A stretch of DNA of 64,000 nucleotides. Source: Rhineura floridana (taxonomy: Eukaryota; Chordata; Lepidosauria; Squamata; Rhineuridae). The stretch spans positions 63,407,230 to 63,471,229 of the forward strand of contig NC_084486.1 in assembly GCF_030035675.1 (NCBI RefSeq), given 5' to 3'. The notes under the pieces were generated by a model. The model was not told the origin of the DNA and did not search any database. It worked only from the letters and a program-made list of their open reading frames with translations. Position 1 is the first letter of the stretch. Every line of letters starts with the position of its first letter. Positions 21,848 through 33,969 of the stretch are shown in pieces. The translations under genes were made by a program, and so were the position numbers.

Positions 21848-22172
21848 GATTTGGATCATAAAACCTCCCCCTGCATTTTGCTCCCAGTTCAACCCTGCCC
21901 CTCCCTCACCATGCAGAAATTACATTTAGAAAAAAGGACACTGATACCATTGGAAACTTTTTCTGAAGCATAATTGCTAGTAGATTTGGTTTAGGATATT
22001 AGCTGGAGAGGGAAAGATTAACCTTGCCCTCCCAACATGCTGCTGTCCGAATCCAAATTAAGGCCTTCAACTTAGCATTAATTTTTTAAAACTATAAGGG
22101 AAGTGAGGAATGTAGCGGATTCCACTTCCTATGTCAGGAAGAGGTACTGAGAAGGGTGGAGTCATGGGCATC
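21848..22172. other. No recognised feature
   Basis: Short non-coding spacer before the L1-type element. Confidence 0.5.
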
Positions 22173-24145
22173 AAGACCAGAGAGACAGGAGACTTCTGGG
22201 AAGGGTGACTTCGCTTGTGCCTGCTTTTGGGACGGGCTCCCGCCTCAAAAGAAGCTTATTCAGATATAAATCAGTCAGAACATTTTTTTTTTTTGGCTGA
22301 TGAAATTTCTCCCGGGCAGGGAGAAACGTAGAGATCAACCTCAAAAGCCTGTTTTTGTTGGGAGGACTGGATTTCATTAATTTATGAGATAAGGTCCAGC
22401 CAACAATGCCGGACGGACTTCCTAACAAGCTCTATCTGCTTAAGCGATACGTTTATCTTTTCTTTAAAGAGAGAACGGACTAACAGGCAAGCACCCTTCT
22501 TTCTATTTTTTTTTTACTTGGTTTAAATTGTTGCAGCAAAAGGAGATTTGTCAGATTGATCGGCTTTGGACAACTTCTGGGTGAGATATAGCTCTTCTCT
22601 GTTATTCACGAAATTAACAGCTTATCTCTGTTTCTGTCGCAAAAAGCTGTCCTGGAAGTGTATTCTAAAGATAATAAACAGAAGAGGGATTTCTATTCCT
22701 GATTTCTATTCCGAGGAATATTATATTGTCTGGGATTATTCTCTTTTTGGTCTATTTTATTTTGACGAATCTGCTTCTTCACGACGCCACTAACTGTTTT
22801 GATGCTGGGAACTAAATTTGTTTTGCATTCTTGAACATAGAGAGATAAGGCAGGTTGCTCTGTTTATACTGTGATGTCATCAAGCCTGGAATATTAACCC
22901 AATTGTTGCTGAAATAAGAAGTGGTTCTTCTTTATTTTTGTTTTGCTTGGTTTTCGTGGTTTTAAAAATGGCAATCAAGAAAGTGGCTGAGAATCTGGAA
23001 GTAATTATGTTTCAGAAAATAATGGATGAGATTGAGATAACGAAACAAACCCTGCGACAGGGTAGTAAGGAGCTGAAAATTGAACTGAGCAAAATGACGC
23101 AGGAGCTTAAAGAAATAGGGGATCCTGTGAGAGAGGAGAATGAGATCAGAGATGAGAAAAGAAAAAATAAAGGGAAGATACAAGCCCTGGAGATTGGAAC
23201 AAATGTGGAATTGGAAAAAGATCTGGAGTTTATGGATTTTAGAAATAAAATCTACTGTTTGGAATTTAACGTTATCTCTGAAGAAATTAATGAAGATATT
23301 AGAGATAAAGTTATCGATGGCTTGGATAATCTTCTGGACTGGAATGATGTGATGGAGCTTGATATAGAGAAAATCTATGGAATTAACTGCAGCCATGTGA
23401 CAATGGAAAAACTCTTAAGAGATGAGCCAGTGCATTTTGTAAAAAAGAAGAACACAGATATGACTTTACAACAGTATTTCAGCAACTTATTCAGAATGGA
23501 TGGCAAGAAAATATTTGGGATAGAGGAAATTCCCATCAGACTCTTATTATATGACTATGGCTACAACAGTAAGATTATTATGGAATACTGATAATGGAAG
23601 ATTGGACACTGAAATTGCTGGACTTAACAGGACTATTGAAGATGGAAGATGGAACTAATAGGGATAATGGAATAATGGCTATTGAAATTATTGGACCTAA
23701 CAGATTCTGATGAGATGGATTAATCGAAATGTTTATTTGGACTATGGTTATGACAATAAGATTATTATAATTATTAACGAGATGGATTAATTGACATGTT
23801 TATTTGGAGAAAAATTGATAGATATATTTCTTAAAGAATTGAAACCTCTCTTTGACTTTTTGTGGAAAGAATAAAGTAATGTTTATGAGATTTGATGATT
23901 AATTAAGATAACTACTGGAGGAAAGTGATTTTATAATATGATTTAAGAGACAGGATTGTTATATATTGTAGACCTATAACTGATTTGATATGTGACAAAT
24001 GGGAAGTCAACATTTTTTTTTGTTTAATCATTTTTGTTTTGTTTTGTTTTTTGTCTTTGAATGTTTTATGATTTTGTTTTCTATGTTTTATGAAAATTTG
24101 AATAAAAATTATTGTAAAAAAAAAAAAAAAGACCAGAGAGACAGG
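22173..24145 (+). mobile_element. L1-type ORF1-only retrotransposon, copy 1
   Basis: The element is about 22190-24130 (about 1.94 kb). The flanks AAGACCAGAGAGACAGG at 22173-22189 and 24129-24145 are a long target duplication. It ends with an AATAAA signal (24101) and a poly(A) run (about 24116-24130), the mark of L1-style target-primed insertion. Structure: 5' UTR of about 780 bp, one ORF (22968-23591), 3' UTR of about 540 bp. There is no endonuclease or RT ORF. The 5' end (CTTCTGGGAAGGGTGACTTC) coincides with the start of copy 2 (37223-39401), so both are full length for this design rather than 5' truncations. Confidence 0.88.
22968..23591 (+). CDS. L1 ORF1p-like RNA-binding coiled-coil protein
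   Basis: A 207-residue protein starting MAIKKVAENLEVIMFQKIMD at the first ATG (AAAAATGG context); the open frame upstream of it has no ATG. Residues about 5-95 are Glu/Lys-rich with heptad spacing, predicted coiled coil. From about 90, FRNKIYCLEFNVISEEIN and DGLDNLLDW...DIEKIYGIN resemble the RRM-like part of L1 ORF1p. The C-terminus (QQYFSNLFRMDGKKIFGIEE, PIRLLLYDYG) is a short analogue of the ORF1 C-terminal domain. Known L1 ORF1 proteins trimerise, bind element RNA and act as chaperones. The frame is intact and followed directly by the 3' UTR. It could instead be a lineage-specific ORF1 with only distant L1 affinity. Confidence 0.75.
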   Translation: MAIKKVAENLEVIMFQKIMDEIEITKQTLRQGSKELKIELSKMTQELKEIGDPVREENEIRDEKRKNKGKIQALEIGTNVELEKDLEFMDFRNKIYCLEFNVISEEINEDIRDKVIDGLDNLLDWNDVMELDIEKIYGINCSHVTMEKLLRDEPVHFVKKKNTDMTLQQYFSNLFRMDGKKIFGIEEIPIRLLLYDYGYNSKIIMEY

Positions 24146-24464
24146 GGCACTTGTCCTTCTCCCAAGATGAACCATAATCCCACACATCCTAGCTCTCATT
24201 TTAAAAAATAGAGTTTGTAGAACCTGAAATATGAGGCACAATGTACAGGCACTATTCTTCTCATTTAGGATGAAAAACAAGCCTGCTCCCCTGTGTCAGT
24301 GTTTGACTTTGCCACCCCTCACCCCAGTGTGCCAGAAAAATGCCTGTTGATGCCCATGGATGTAGTGGAGATTCTTGTCAGACGAAAGGAGTGGCTGGCA
24401 AGGCTTTTTTTTTAAAAAAAGGATAAAACAACAACAAAATCCCCTGCCACCTCATCATTAAGCC

Positions 24465-24468
24465 TACA

Positions 24469-24506
<38 letters not shown>
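24465..24506. repeat. (CA)n microsatellite
   Basis: Nearly pure CACACA run of about 40 bp. Confidence 0.97.
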
Positions 24507-24508
<2 letters not shown>

Positions 24509-26130
24509 TTCTTAGAAATGTCTTCCACCACCACCACTTTGAAAGTCACTGAAGCCACCTGAACAAAACAATGCAGGAGAACAAATCATCCCATGAAAAC
24601 GGGACTGGAATTTTGGTCCACCACTACTTCCCAGCCCAGAATTGCCCTCTCCCTGTCTGCTGTTTGCTCTTGAAGGTCTTGTTTATAGTAAACAGTGCCA
24701 GATTGTCCTCCTCTGAGGCTACATTTATTTCTTCAAAATAAAAGAGGTCAACTGAAACATAACTGCTGCATAAGAAACAAAAATCAAGCATACAAGGTTC
24801 AGTTATGTGTCCAATATCACATTTAGCATGACCCTTAATATGACCTTGGTGATGACCTTCATTCCCCAGCTGGATCTGACCCTATCAATCATCTCATATT
24901 TTCAATTGTGTTGTAATAATAAAACAAACTGGGCCAACAAGTTTTTTTTATGTAAACTTTTATAATAAAATTGCTCACATAAGTTCATGTAATTAGAACC
25001 AGATTTTATACCAGTAAGATTTAACAAAATCACAGCACACACACACATGTATATACATTTATGCAGTGTTTTCTGTACTGACCATTAATTCTATATCATA
25101 AAAACACTATACAACAGTTGATATGTCTTCACACAACACAAACCATTGTAAACAGAACAGACAACACAGGCCTCTTATTTCTTTTTTTAAAAAATACATA
25201 ATTAGGTAAATACACAAATCCATAATTTCTTATTTTGTGCATTCCAAGAATTATTGGAAATCAGAATGGTGATAATGAAAATGTCTTTGTGCCAAAGATT
25301 CTATATATCTGAAATACAGAACATTGGGGAAAATAATGTTGGCATAAGCTGTTTGGCCTATACTTAACAATGGGTTGGCTCTAGACTTTGCTCTCAACTA
25401 GCAGCAGCATCCCCTAAGCCGGATTCCATTCTCTCCTCCTGGCAGGCCAGGAGTGGTGGTAGCAGAGAGACAACTCCCAGAGAGCTGGGGAACTCTCCAC
25501 CAACAGGATCCTTCTGCCAGATCACAAACGCTCCATGGATGGATGAAGCCTTTCCGCCTACAGAAAGGAAAATCTGGACCCAGCCCAATATCTTTAGTGG
25601 TGCAAGCAGAATTTTCCTATCATGGGAGGTAGACTCCCATAGATACTGATCCCTCGATATGCAGAACTATGCCAAATATTTCTGGTTTCTCAGCCTTTAT
25701 ATGTTTATAGTTTAAAGCTTTTTAAATGTAAAAATGGAACTGAGAAATGCAATTGCCCATGGGATTCTTGAGATGTTAAGATATATCAGAAAGGATGAAA
25801 ATCTCAAAGTTGCATCCTCCCCTTCCCCCATGTCACCATTCTGCATTCATTTTGTTTGTATACCTCCTTTGAATTTGTTGTGTCAGGAGCCAAATAATCT
25901 CATTCTCAATTCCAAACCATTTAGAAATGGTTCATTTAATTCTATTATTATCAAACTGTTATAAGCACCAGGTTACCACAAAAGGCATTTTTGATCTAGT
26001 GGAGTGACTGACATATATAGCCCAAATAAAGGCAAAAGTCCACTGATGCATCTTGAATGTTTGGAAACTGCTTTTGGAGCCTGATCCTATATTCTGCTGC
26101 ACAACCCCTTTCCTAAGGAGTTTTTGGCAC
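24507..26130. other. No recognised gene
   Basis: AT-rich non-coding sequence with short CA tracts near 25036. The small ORFs at 25394 (minus) and 25734 (plus) have no known domain. Confidence 0.5.
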
Positions 26131-27491
26131 TGAGACAGCCTTGGTCACCCTGTTTGATGACCTATGTCGGGAGAGAGACAGAGGGAGTGTAACTCTGTTG
26201 ATTCTCCTCGATCTCTCAGCGGCTTTTGATACCATCGACCATGGTATCCTTCTGGAGAGGCTCGCGGAGTTGGGAGTTGGAGGTACTGCTTGGCAGTGGT
26301 TCCGCTCCTACTTGGCGGGTCGTCTCCAGAAGGTAGTGCTTGGGGAACACTGCTCGACACCATGGGTTCTCCAATGTGGGGTCCCGCAGGGTTCAGTTTT
26401 GTCTCCCATACTTTTTAACATCTACATGAAGCTGTTAGGCGCGGTCATCAGGAGTTTTGGAGTGCGTTGTCATCAGTACGTTGATGACACGCAACTCTAC
26501 TTCTCCTTTTCATCTTCTTCAGGTGAGGCTGTTGATGTGCTGAACCGTTGCCTGGCCGCGACAATGGACTGGATGAGAACTAACAAACTGAGGCTGACAA
26601 GACCGAGATGCTGTTGGTGGATGGTTTCTCTGATTGGATGGTGGATATATACCCTGTCCTGGACGGGGTTACACTCCCCCTAAAGGACCGGGTTCGTAGT
26701 CTGGGAGTCTTTTTAGACTCTTCCCTCTCACTTGAGGCTCAAGTAGCCTCGGTGGTTAGGAATGCGTTTTACCAACTTCGGTTGGTAGCCCAGCTACGTC
26801 CCTATTTGAGTAAAGAGGACCTTACATCAGTGATTCATGCTCTGGTACAGTTTGGATTACTGTAATGCGCTTTACTTAGGGCTACCTTTGAAGACAGTTC
26901 GGAAGCTACAACTAGTGCAAAATGCGGCGGCCAGATTGCTGACAAGGACCAAGCGGTCCGAGCATATAACACCTGTTCTGGCCAGCTTGCACTGGTTGCC
27001 AATATGTTTCTGGGCTAGATTCAAAGTGTTGGTATTAACCTATAAAGCCTTATACGGTGCAGGACCACGATACCTTGCGGAACGCCTCTTCCGATATGAA
27101 CCAGCCCGTGCACTTCGTTCTGCTACGAAGGCCCTCCTCCGGGTTCCAACTCACAGGGAGGCCCGGAGGGTGATGACAAGATCTAGGGCCTTCTCAGTGG
27201 TGGCCCCCGAACTATGGAACAGTCTCCCCGAGGAAGTACGCCTGGCGCCAACTCTGCTCTCCTTCCAGTGCCAGGTCAAAACCTTCCTATTCTCTGAAGC
27301 ATTTTAAGTTACACTGATTTACTTTTTAAAATGTTTATTGTATTGGATTGTATTTTATTGTATATTGATTGTATTTTAGTATTATTTTGTTATTCATTGT
27401 ATTTTTATGCTATTTTATGTTCACCGCCCAGAGAGCTATTGCTAGTCGGGCGGTATATAAATTTAATAAATAAATAAATAAATAAATAAAT
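26131..27491 (+). mobile_element. L2/CR1-group LINE with RT domain, 5'-truncated and broken
   Basis: Plus-strand LINE 3' portion of about 1.36 kb. RT motifs in order: LLDLSAAFDTIDHGILLERL (motif A with catalytic Asp), GVPQGSVLSPILFNIYM (motif B), YVDDTQLYFSF (motif C; the more usual form is YADDTQLY), then GVFLDSSLSLEAQVASVVRN, QNAAARLLTRTKRSEHITPV, LHWLPICFWARFKVLVLTYK and the C-terminal RAFSVVAPELWNSLPEEVRL. Two frame changes (near 26595 and 26850) break it. The 3' UTR has the CCGCCCAGAGAGC/GGGCGG inverted repeat and an (AATA)n tail. RT copies its RNA at nicked DNA; this copy is dead. Confidence 0.93.
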
Positions 27492-27989
27492 ACACAGTGT
27501 CTCCGCATAGGGCTCCTCCATGCAAGTAGGCAAGGGAGGCTGGTCACTCAGGCTAGGTGGGACAGAGGTCTACCATTATTATTTCTTTCTGCAACCTAAT
27601 ATCCAACGCTAGAGCACAGCAGTCCTGTGTCCTATAGACTTATGAAGTTTCCTATCATTCGGAGACACCCTGGAGTCTTCTCTCTGTCTCTGTCTTGGTA
27701 TAAGCAGAAATGAGAAGTAGAATTAGAAGGTATATCTAGGTGTTTGATGCTGACTCCTAAAAATGTTAACTTTCTAGTGTCCAACTTTTCTCTTCAGTCT
27801 TAAATATCCGATGCTTGTGTCTGAGAATCGCTTAAGTGTCCACTGTATCTTTGCATGGGAGGAAGGATTGGGATGAAGGGAGGGGCTCTCTGAAGAGGGC
27901 TTACATCTTTCATTTTTAAAGTGTCATTCCCAAACTGAGCTGGGACGCATACAGCATGACTTGAGAGATCTTCTAGTGTCCCATGAAAC
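27492..27989. other. No recognised feature
   Basis: Short non-coding spacer after the LINE tail. Confidence 0.5.
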
Positions 27990-28125
27990 AATGGTGGGGA
28001 ACCAGGGGCCCTCCGTCTTTTGGACTCCAACTTCCCTGAGCCCCAGCCACTGTGGGCACTGATCAGGGAAGATGGGACTTGTAGTCCAGCAACATCTGGA
28101 GGGCCACAGATCACTCAGCCCTGCC
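27990..28125. mobile_element. hAT MITE, CAGTGTTCTCCAACC-like family
   Basis: GGTGGGGAACCAGGGGCCCT...TTTTGGACTCCAACTTCCCT pairs with the inverse GATGGGACTTGTAGTCCAGC...ATCTGGAGGGCCACAGAT. An imperfect palindrome like 19748-19885; the ends are eroded. Confidence 0.7.
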
Positions 28126-28837
28126 ATTAGCAACAAATTTTTTAAAGGCTCCTATAAGACTCTGGAGTATCTCGTTCCAATCAGTCTTCCCTGCCCCCAA
28201 TGAGAGCAAAGTATCTGCAGTGTCCCAGCATCAGGAATGACTGAATGTTATAATTGCACCTGCAGAGCCACACCAGAATTGCCTGCCATTGGAGAAGTGT
28301 ACCTGCTGCAGTTTTGTATAAGTCACAGTTCTGGCATGCTTTTCCCCACCTTTCGCTAAATCAATGTACCTCATCTATCAGAAATACAAAAGAGGTACTT
28401 TTGTCATTCCAGACTACCATTTCCTCCCTGCCCCTTGCTGTTCTGAAATGATTAAGATTATGGAGATACACTCCAATACAAGAAGGGTAATGTGGGCAAT
28501 CGCTCTCCCTTGACGTGACTAGCTTCCATGGACAACAGTAGGGTTGGTTTTGATCTTCTTACTCCAAAAATAAGCTCCCCCTATGCTGCATGACAAGCTA
28601 TTTGTGAAATGTGATTTAAATGCATTTTGTGATATGACATGGTGGCCATGAAAACATCAAGAATCTTTGAGGGGTGAATTGAAGCTTTTGCCTAGTCTTG
28701 GGAACAGTACTATGTTGAGTGATATTCTCTGTCCCTTCACTTTGGCTTAGGCTTTCATGGGGTGGGGTGGGGGTTGTAGTGGAGAGGAGAGAACTTGTCT
28801 CTCTCAGTCACAGAAAGGGCTCAGACAGCTCTACTGG

Positions 28838-29080
28838 TTTCCCCAACCTGATGCCCTCTGGATGTTTTGGATTGGAACTCACATCATCTCTGACCATTAG
28901 CCCTGCTAGACTGCTTGCCATGGTTGAAGTTAAGGCAAAGCTCTAGGGCAAGGATGAGGAACAAGTGGTCCTCCAGACACTGTTGGACTCCATCAGCCCT
29001 AGCCAGCATGGCTAATAATCAGGAATGATAGGAGTCAGAGTCCAGCAACATCTGGAGGGTCACAGATTTCCCATTCCTGC
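28838..29080. mobile_element. Two MITE pieces of the same family in tandem
   Basis: 28838-28910 has CCCAACCTGATGCCCTCTGG, ATGTTTTGGATTGGAACTCA (half element). 28935-29080 has a fuller palindrome: GGTCCTCCAGACACTGTTGG, ACTCCATCAGCCC, then GTCCAGCAACATCTGGAGGG and a CCCATTCCTGCTCTG end. Confidence 0.7.
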
Positions 29081-30623
29081 TCTGAGAAATTACCTTTGTC
29101 TTATATGTGTTTTCTCCAAAACTAGGTACTACTATTTATATATTTGAAGGTAAAATGCCAGGATTTTAGTTGCAAAAGCTCCAAATAAATGTGTTCCAAG
29201 AACATACTAAGAAACGACTTTCTGCTAATTTCAGAAGGCTGTGGACTGGCAATCCAAATTCAATAGATCTATTAATGGCAGAAAACATCACTGATGTTAC
29301 TGCATCTAGCAGAGGGAGTATGGAAAGTTCTATTTAATTATCCAGTCTCGTTGTTGTTGAAATTTTCCAGTGAAACCAGAAAGGTTTTTATGCTTTTAAT
29401 GTTTATGTATTTGGGGGACAAATCCCTCTGCCTCTGAATACAGATAGTTTAAACTCCATGAAGGCAGACAATATTTTTATAGCACTCCAACAAGAACATC
29501 GACAAGACAATCCCTTTTCACATGATTGTCAGCACATTGTTTAGCATAGTGACTTGAGTCTTTGGGCATTTGGTAATTACGGGCAATAACATGCCATTCC
29601 TTCCCACTCAATAGTGTTTTACTACACAGAGTTACTTGCACTGGCATGCATGGAATTTTACTCAGGTTATAATATCGGCTGCATATTTGCTTTTCAATAA
29701 AATGTAATCACAGCATATTTGGATGACAACCTGCTGATTAAATAGAGCTACATTCATGACAAACTGTTGCAACCATTGTAGCTCATTAGATCAATATTAT
29801 TCCTTTTTAAATTATTAATTTTTAATAACATCCAAAATCCTTCAGTAGGATTTCAGCAATGATTATGGCAACCTGCAAATCACATTTTTATATTTAAATA
29901 AAAACCAAAGCTGCTGCACAATCTCCACGCTGCTCTTTCCTTGCATGCACCCATCCATGAACACTTTACATGTAAAATATTCAAACTAACACAAATTGTA
30001 ATAATCATGTATTTGAACAAAGGAAAGTTAAGGCTGAATTATTACTCTCTTTAGCCCACTCATATGGGCTTAAATATTGAGGTTATCCAAAAGGATTTAG
30101 CTCCTGATCCTGCAAATGCATTGCTTACAAGTACCCTGAATAGTAAGAACATGGGCAATCTCATTAAAGTTTATCTACGGTTCACAGAATCGGTGTCACT
30201 GATACACAACATCAAAAAAGTGTTTCCATTTTATCCTTGGTGTCTTCTTCTGTTTGGCTGTCAATACAATACCAAATATTACACAAGCAAAGGTGCCTAA
30301 AATAACATTGGTTTCTGAATTTTCAGCAGAGCTCATGATCCTCACATTTTTCTAGCAGCCACAAGGACAAGTAGAAACATGGTTTAAAAATGAAAATCTA
30401 AATTCTTAAGGACCATTTTTTATCTATATTTTCTAGGAAAATCAAATCAAACACTTTGATCCTATATTACTGGAGGAATGTTCAGACCCTACACTGCTAG
30501 CTAGGCACAGATCAGTATTAGGACTGCTGTGTCCAGTGATCCTTTGTTGGTATGGGAATTCCAATACACTCACAGATCTCCTTTGTTCACTAGAACGTAT
30601 CCAATAGCCATTTAAATGGAAGG
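29081..30623. other. Quiet non-coding DNA; possible conserved element 29.5-29.95 kb
   Basis: No repeats or genes recognised. 29690-29900 is non-repetitive with TAATTT, ATTATTAATTTTTAATAA and AAATCACATTTTTATATTTA words. It might be regulatory, but this cannot be shown from one sequence. Confidence 0.35.
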
Positions 30624-31118
30624 TTGGGCCCTGGCCGATGGCCCCGCAGCCCACAGAGGGCCCTGAAGGGCCCCTCGTTAGGGTGAGGGAGTAGCACTCC
30701 CCTTCCACGATCCGATTACAGGGAGGGAGCTTCAGGCCACCCACCAGTTTGCTCGCTCCACCTATCTCTTTCTCCCATCTTCTGAGGCTGTGTGCGCTGC
30801 TTGCTCAGGGTTGCCATCAACCAAGATGGTGGTAGAGGGTTGTTTAAGGGACTGATGCTCCTACCACCATCTTGGTTGAAGGTAGGCATGTGCTCACGCT
30901 TGCGCATAGCATATGGTACATGTGTGCCATCAACCAAGATGGCAGTGGGGACATCAGCCCCCTAGAGAAGCCTCTGCTGCCATCTTGGTTGATGACAGCC
31001 CTGCACGCACATCACATGCAGCAACAAAAAACAAGAGAAAGGTAAGTGGAACAGACAGGAGCTGCTGCCCGGGGCTAGCTGGTGCCCAAGGGCCCAGTCA
31101 TGCCTGGTGCCGGCCCTG
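30624..31118. mobile_element. hAT-type element with YY1-like palindromes, copy 2
   Basis: Begins near GGGCCCTGGCCGATGGCCCC and ends GGTGCCGGCCCTG. Between 30815 and 31000 it holds four CAAGATGG/CCATCTTG words in alternating orientation: CCAAGATGGTGG, CCACCATCTTGG, CCAAGATGGCAG, CTGCCATCTTGG. More diverged than 59055-59589; no clean flanking duplication. Confidence 0.75.
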
Positions 31119-31575
31119 GATGCACCACACACATATACAAACAAACAAACAAAGCTCCAGATCTGGGACCAAGTTGTAAAATTATATATCTTCTAATGTA
31201 ACTTTAACCTGTCTTAAAAGCAAAAGAGCCAAGCTACATGAAATGTAGAAGGGAAGCTCATATACCACATTGCACCTGCAAAGCTTTGCCACCAAGACTG
31301 CAGGCATCAGGAAAGAGGAGAAAGAGATACAAAAGCATGAAAGAGAGAGAGGGAAGGAAAAAGATAGTGAGGGAGAGCATATGCACAAGGAAGATAAAGG
31401 AGAGGAAGAGAGATTGAATAGAAAAGCAAAGAGTAGGATTTGGGATTAAAACCTTGGGGTGGAAAGTGGGATTTAGGGTCAAAGGGAAGGATGAAGAGTA
31501 TGGCTGGAGCATTAGAATCAGGGGGTGGCATAGAGGTAGGAGAGAGGAAAGTGTAGTCTTAAAAATGAGGCCATA
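31119..31575. other. Purine-rich non-coding stretch
   Basis: 31300-31470 is strongly purine-rich on the plus strand (GAAAGAGAGAGAGGGAAGG). The overlapping Ser/Leu/Phe-rich ORFs on the minus strand are a by-product. Confidence 0.6.
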
Positions 31576-31707
31576 GCATAGAGAACCTTTGGCCCTCCAG
31601 TTGTTGCTGAACTACAACTCCCGTCAGTTCCAGGAATCATGGCCAATGGCCAGTGATGATGGGAGTTATAGTTCAGCAACATCTGAAAGCCAAGGTTCCC
31701 CACACCT
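31576..31707. mobile_element. hAT MITE (CTACAACTCCC type)
   Basis: GAACCTTTGGCCCTCCAGTT, GCTGAACTACAACTCCCGTC pairs with GATGGGAGTTATAGTTCAGC, CAACATCTGAAAGCCAAGGT, TCCCCACACCTG. Almost full-length palindrome. Confidence 0.8.
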
Positions 31708-33605
31708 GGCATAGAGGAGTCAAAACCTTGGGTGAAAGCACCTACTTGCGCATTAGAACTCTTCAAGAAAATTCCTGTTCATACAAAAGCAGCAGAACAA
31801 AGAGAAAGTAAAACTAGAACTTATAACCTAGCTTGTTAATATTGTCTGTGCAAGAAAAGGACTTTTTAAAAAAAGTAGGAAGCCTTCAAATAAATGATCA
31901 CACACCTCAGTCTTAAGTGGTATAGTCCCACAAGAGCAATGATTCTCCTGCTTATGTAGCTCACATAAAAGTCCACTGCAGTCAGCAGATATATCAAATT
32001 CTATTTGTTAAATACATAATGCACAATATTCACTCCCAGCTTAATGTGAAAAACACATCCAGGAAAGTACACACCTCATTGAATTTGACTGGAGAATGAA
32101 TAGGATACTACAGAGACTGTAGAATTAAGATATGAATATTAAACAATCTCTTGAGTTGTTTTTTTAAGCTGCAAGGTAGCTAGCGGCTAATATTCATATC
32201 CATTTAAGCTTTGTATACAAAATGTAGCAATGCACACACAAAATTGTGTTAATTGCACAAGCAATGCGGCACCAGACAATGAAATTACATATTACAATAG
32301 ACTGTTATCTACTTTTGGACAAGCCACATCATGTGTTGTGCATTACTAAAATAGTTCAATCTAACTGATGGATGCAACTGATGTTACACAAAATAATAAA
32401 CCAATGAACCTATCATCTACATAATTGTCATAAACTGTGCACATGGTGGAGGGAGGCCTACCATGCATGAAATGTTATGGGTCATGTAGGCACTCCACTC
32501 AGAGCTCCATATCTGTGATGTCCTAAGAGCTGAACTACTTATTTAATGGTCCTAGGTATACTTTTCTCCATTGTTTTCTGTGTTTGACGATAAGCAGAGT
32601 CCAGGGCTGTGTATTTCAACAGATGAATGTTGGGAGGGATGGTGGGAAATGGTGGGGAGGGCATCAACTTTGAGTAGGAAAATGGCTGGAAGGAAGAGGG
32701 TTAAGCACATTCACAATCTTATGCTGGTTCTGATATTATATGGCTAATAGTTTAGTTACTCTGCCATTTGCATACAATATAGTAGCCATAGAATTACACA
32801 GATACATGTGGAAACAAACCTGAACTACTTGTCATAGAATATCAGCAACAATATTACAGAGATGAACTCCTGTCTCCACTGATCACTTACATTTTCATTT
32901 TGAAAATGTTACTTATCATTTATTTTAGTGTTGCATACAACAAGGGAATGAACTACAGAACCATATTTATTTTCTAGCATCCTCCAAAATGTTATCAGCA
33001 AAATGGTGAGATATTACTTTTCCCCTAATAGATTTCATCAGTTTTGTTTGTGCACCAGTGTGGCAATGCTATTTTGTCTCAAGCAGCCCTGAACATGAAA
33101 TATGATAATATGTCAGATATTAACAACAAAAACTTTTTGTGAGGAAATTAAAAATGATTTTCTCTCCTACGAGAACAATTCAGGGAGAAAGGCGTCCTGA
33201 AAGAGCTACTTTATTTCACACATTAGGGATATTTATTGCTCAAAATAACTCATGTTCAATCAATTAATTATTAAATGGGATAATGTTTCTTTTCTACTTT
33301 TTTTTTAAATTTATCACTCTGAAGGTGAATTCATGCCATATAAGAAGCATTCTAATGGCATCTTCCTGTATCCTATGTTTGGTGCTTGCCCACTAAAGTG
33401 AAATTTTAATTAACACTTAGTTTGTAAGCTCCTTAAGACAGGGATCTTTTTTGTTTTGGTTTGATTTGGGGAGGCGGTTGCTTACTTTTCTTGTAAAACC
33501 CCATCTACATTCACATTTCAATATAGTGAACCATAATACTACCATACACAAACAGGACAAAGGAGGGACACAGGAATGCGGTCCCCGCTGAAATATGACA
33601 GCTCC
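31708..33605. other. No recognised gene or repeat
   Basis: About 1.9 kb of AT-rich, apparently unique non-coding sequence. No ORF of note on either strand. Confidence 0.5.
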
Positions 33606-33968
33606 ATCTGTAGTAGGGATGGGTCAGAATTTCATTAAAATGGAAGTTGGCACTGGACACCCCAATAGTTTGCACATTCACTATCTTTGTGGACCAATCC
33701 AGAATGCTGTGAGCTTCCATGGCTTTTCCTGACATCAAATTTTTGTCTCTTTGCTTTACTAATGTGAAACAGACTAGACTGCCCTTTACTTTGCTATCAA
33801 GAAACTGACCAGCCTTAGTCTTTGCTTTACTAATATGAAACTGATGCTGCTTGCAAAACAGTAAAAGCAAAAGTTAGCAGGAAACAAACATGGAACAGAA
33901 CTGCCTGCCAGTTCGATGGAATGCAATCAGACAGACACCAACAGGTGGATCCCATCCCTAATCTATAG
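33606..33968. mobile_element. hAT-type TAGGGATGG element with TSD
   Basis: The element 33614-33960 (347 bp) starts TAGGGATGGG and ends CCCATCCCTA, perfect 10-bp inverted tips. Flanks ATCTGTAG (33606-33613) and ATCTATAG (33961-33968) agree at 7 of 8. It holds repeated CTTTGCTTTACTAATATGAA-like blocks, shared with 13244-13870. The 119-codon minus ORF is inside the repeat and has no known domain. Confidence 0.85.
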
Positions 33969-33969
33969 T

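Noticed and set aside
21581-21973. Cys/Val-rich and His/Thr-rich ORFs on both strands
   Set aside because: Read-through of a TG minisatellite, which stays open in several frames.
22962-23396. 144-codon minus-strand ORF
   Set aside because: Antisense shadow of the first ORF1-like protein.
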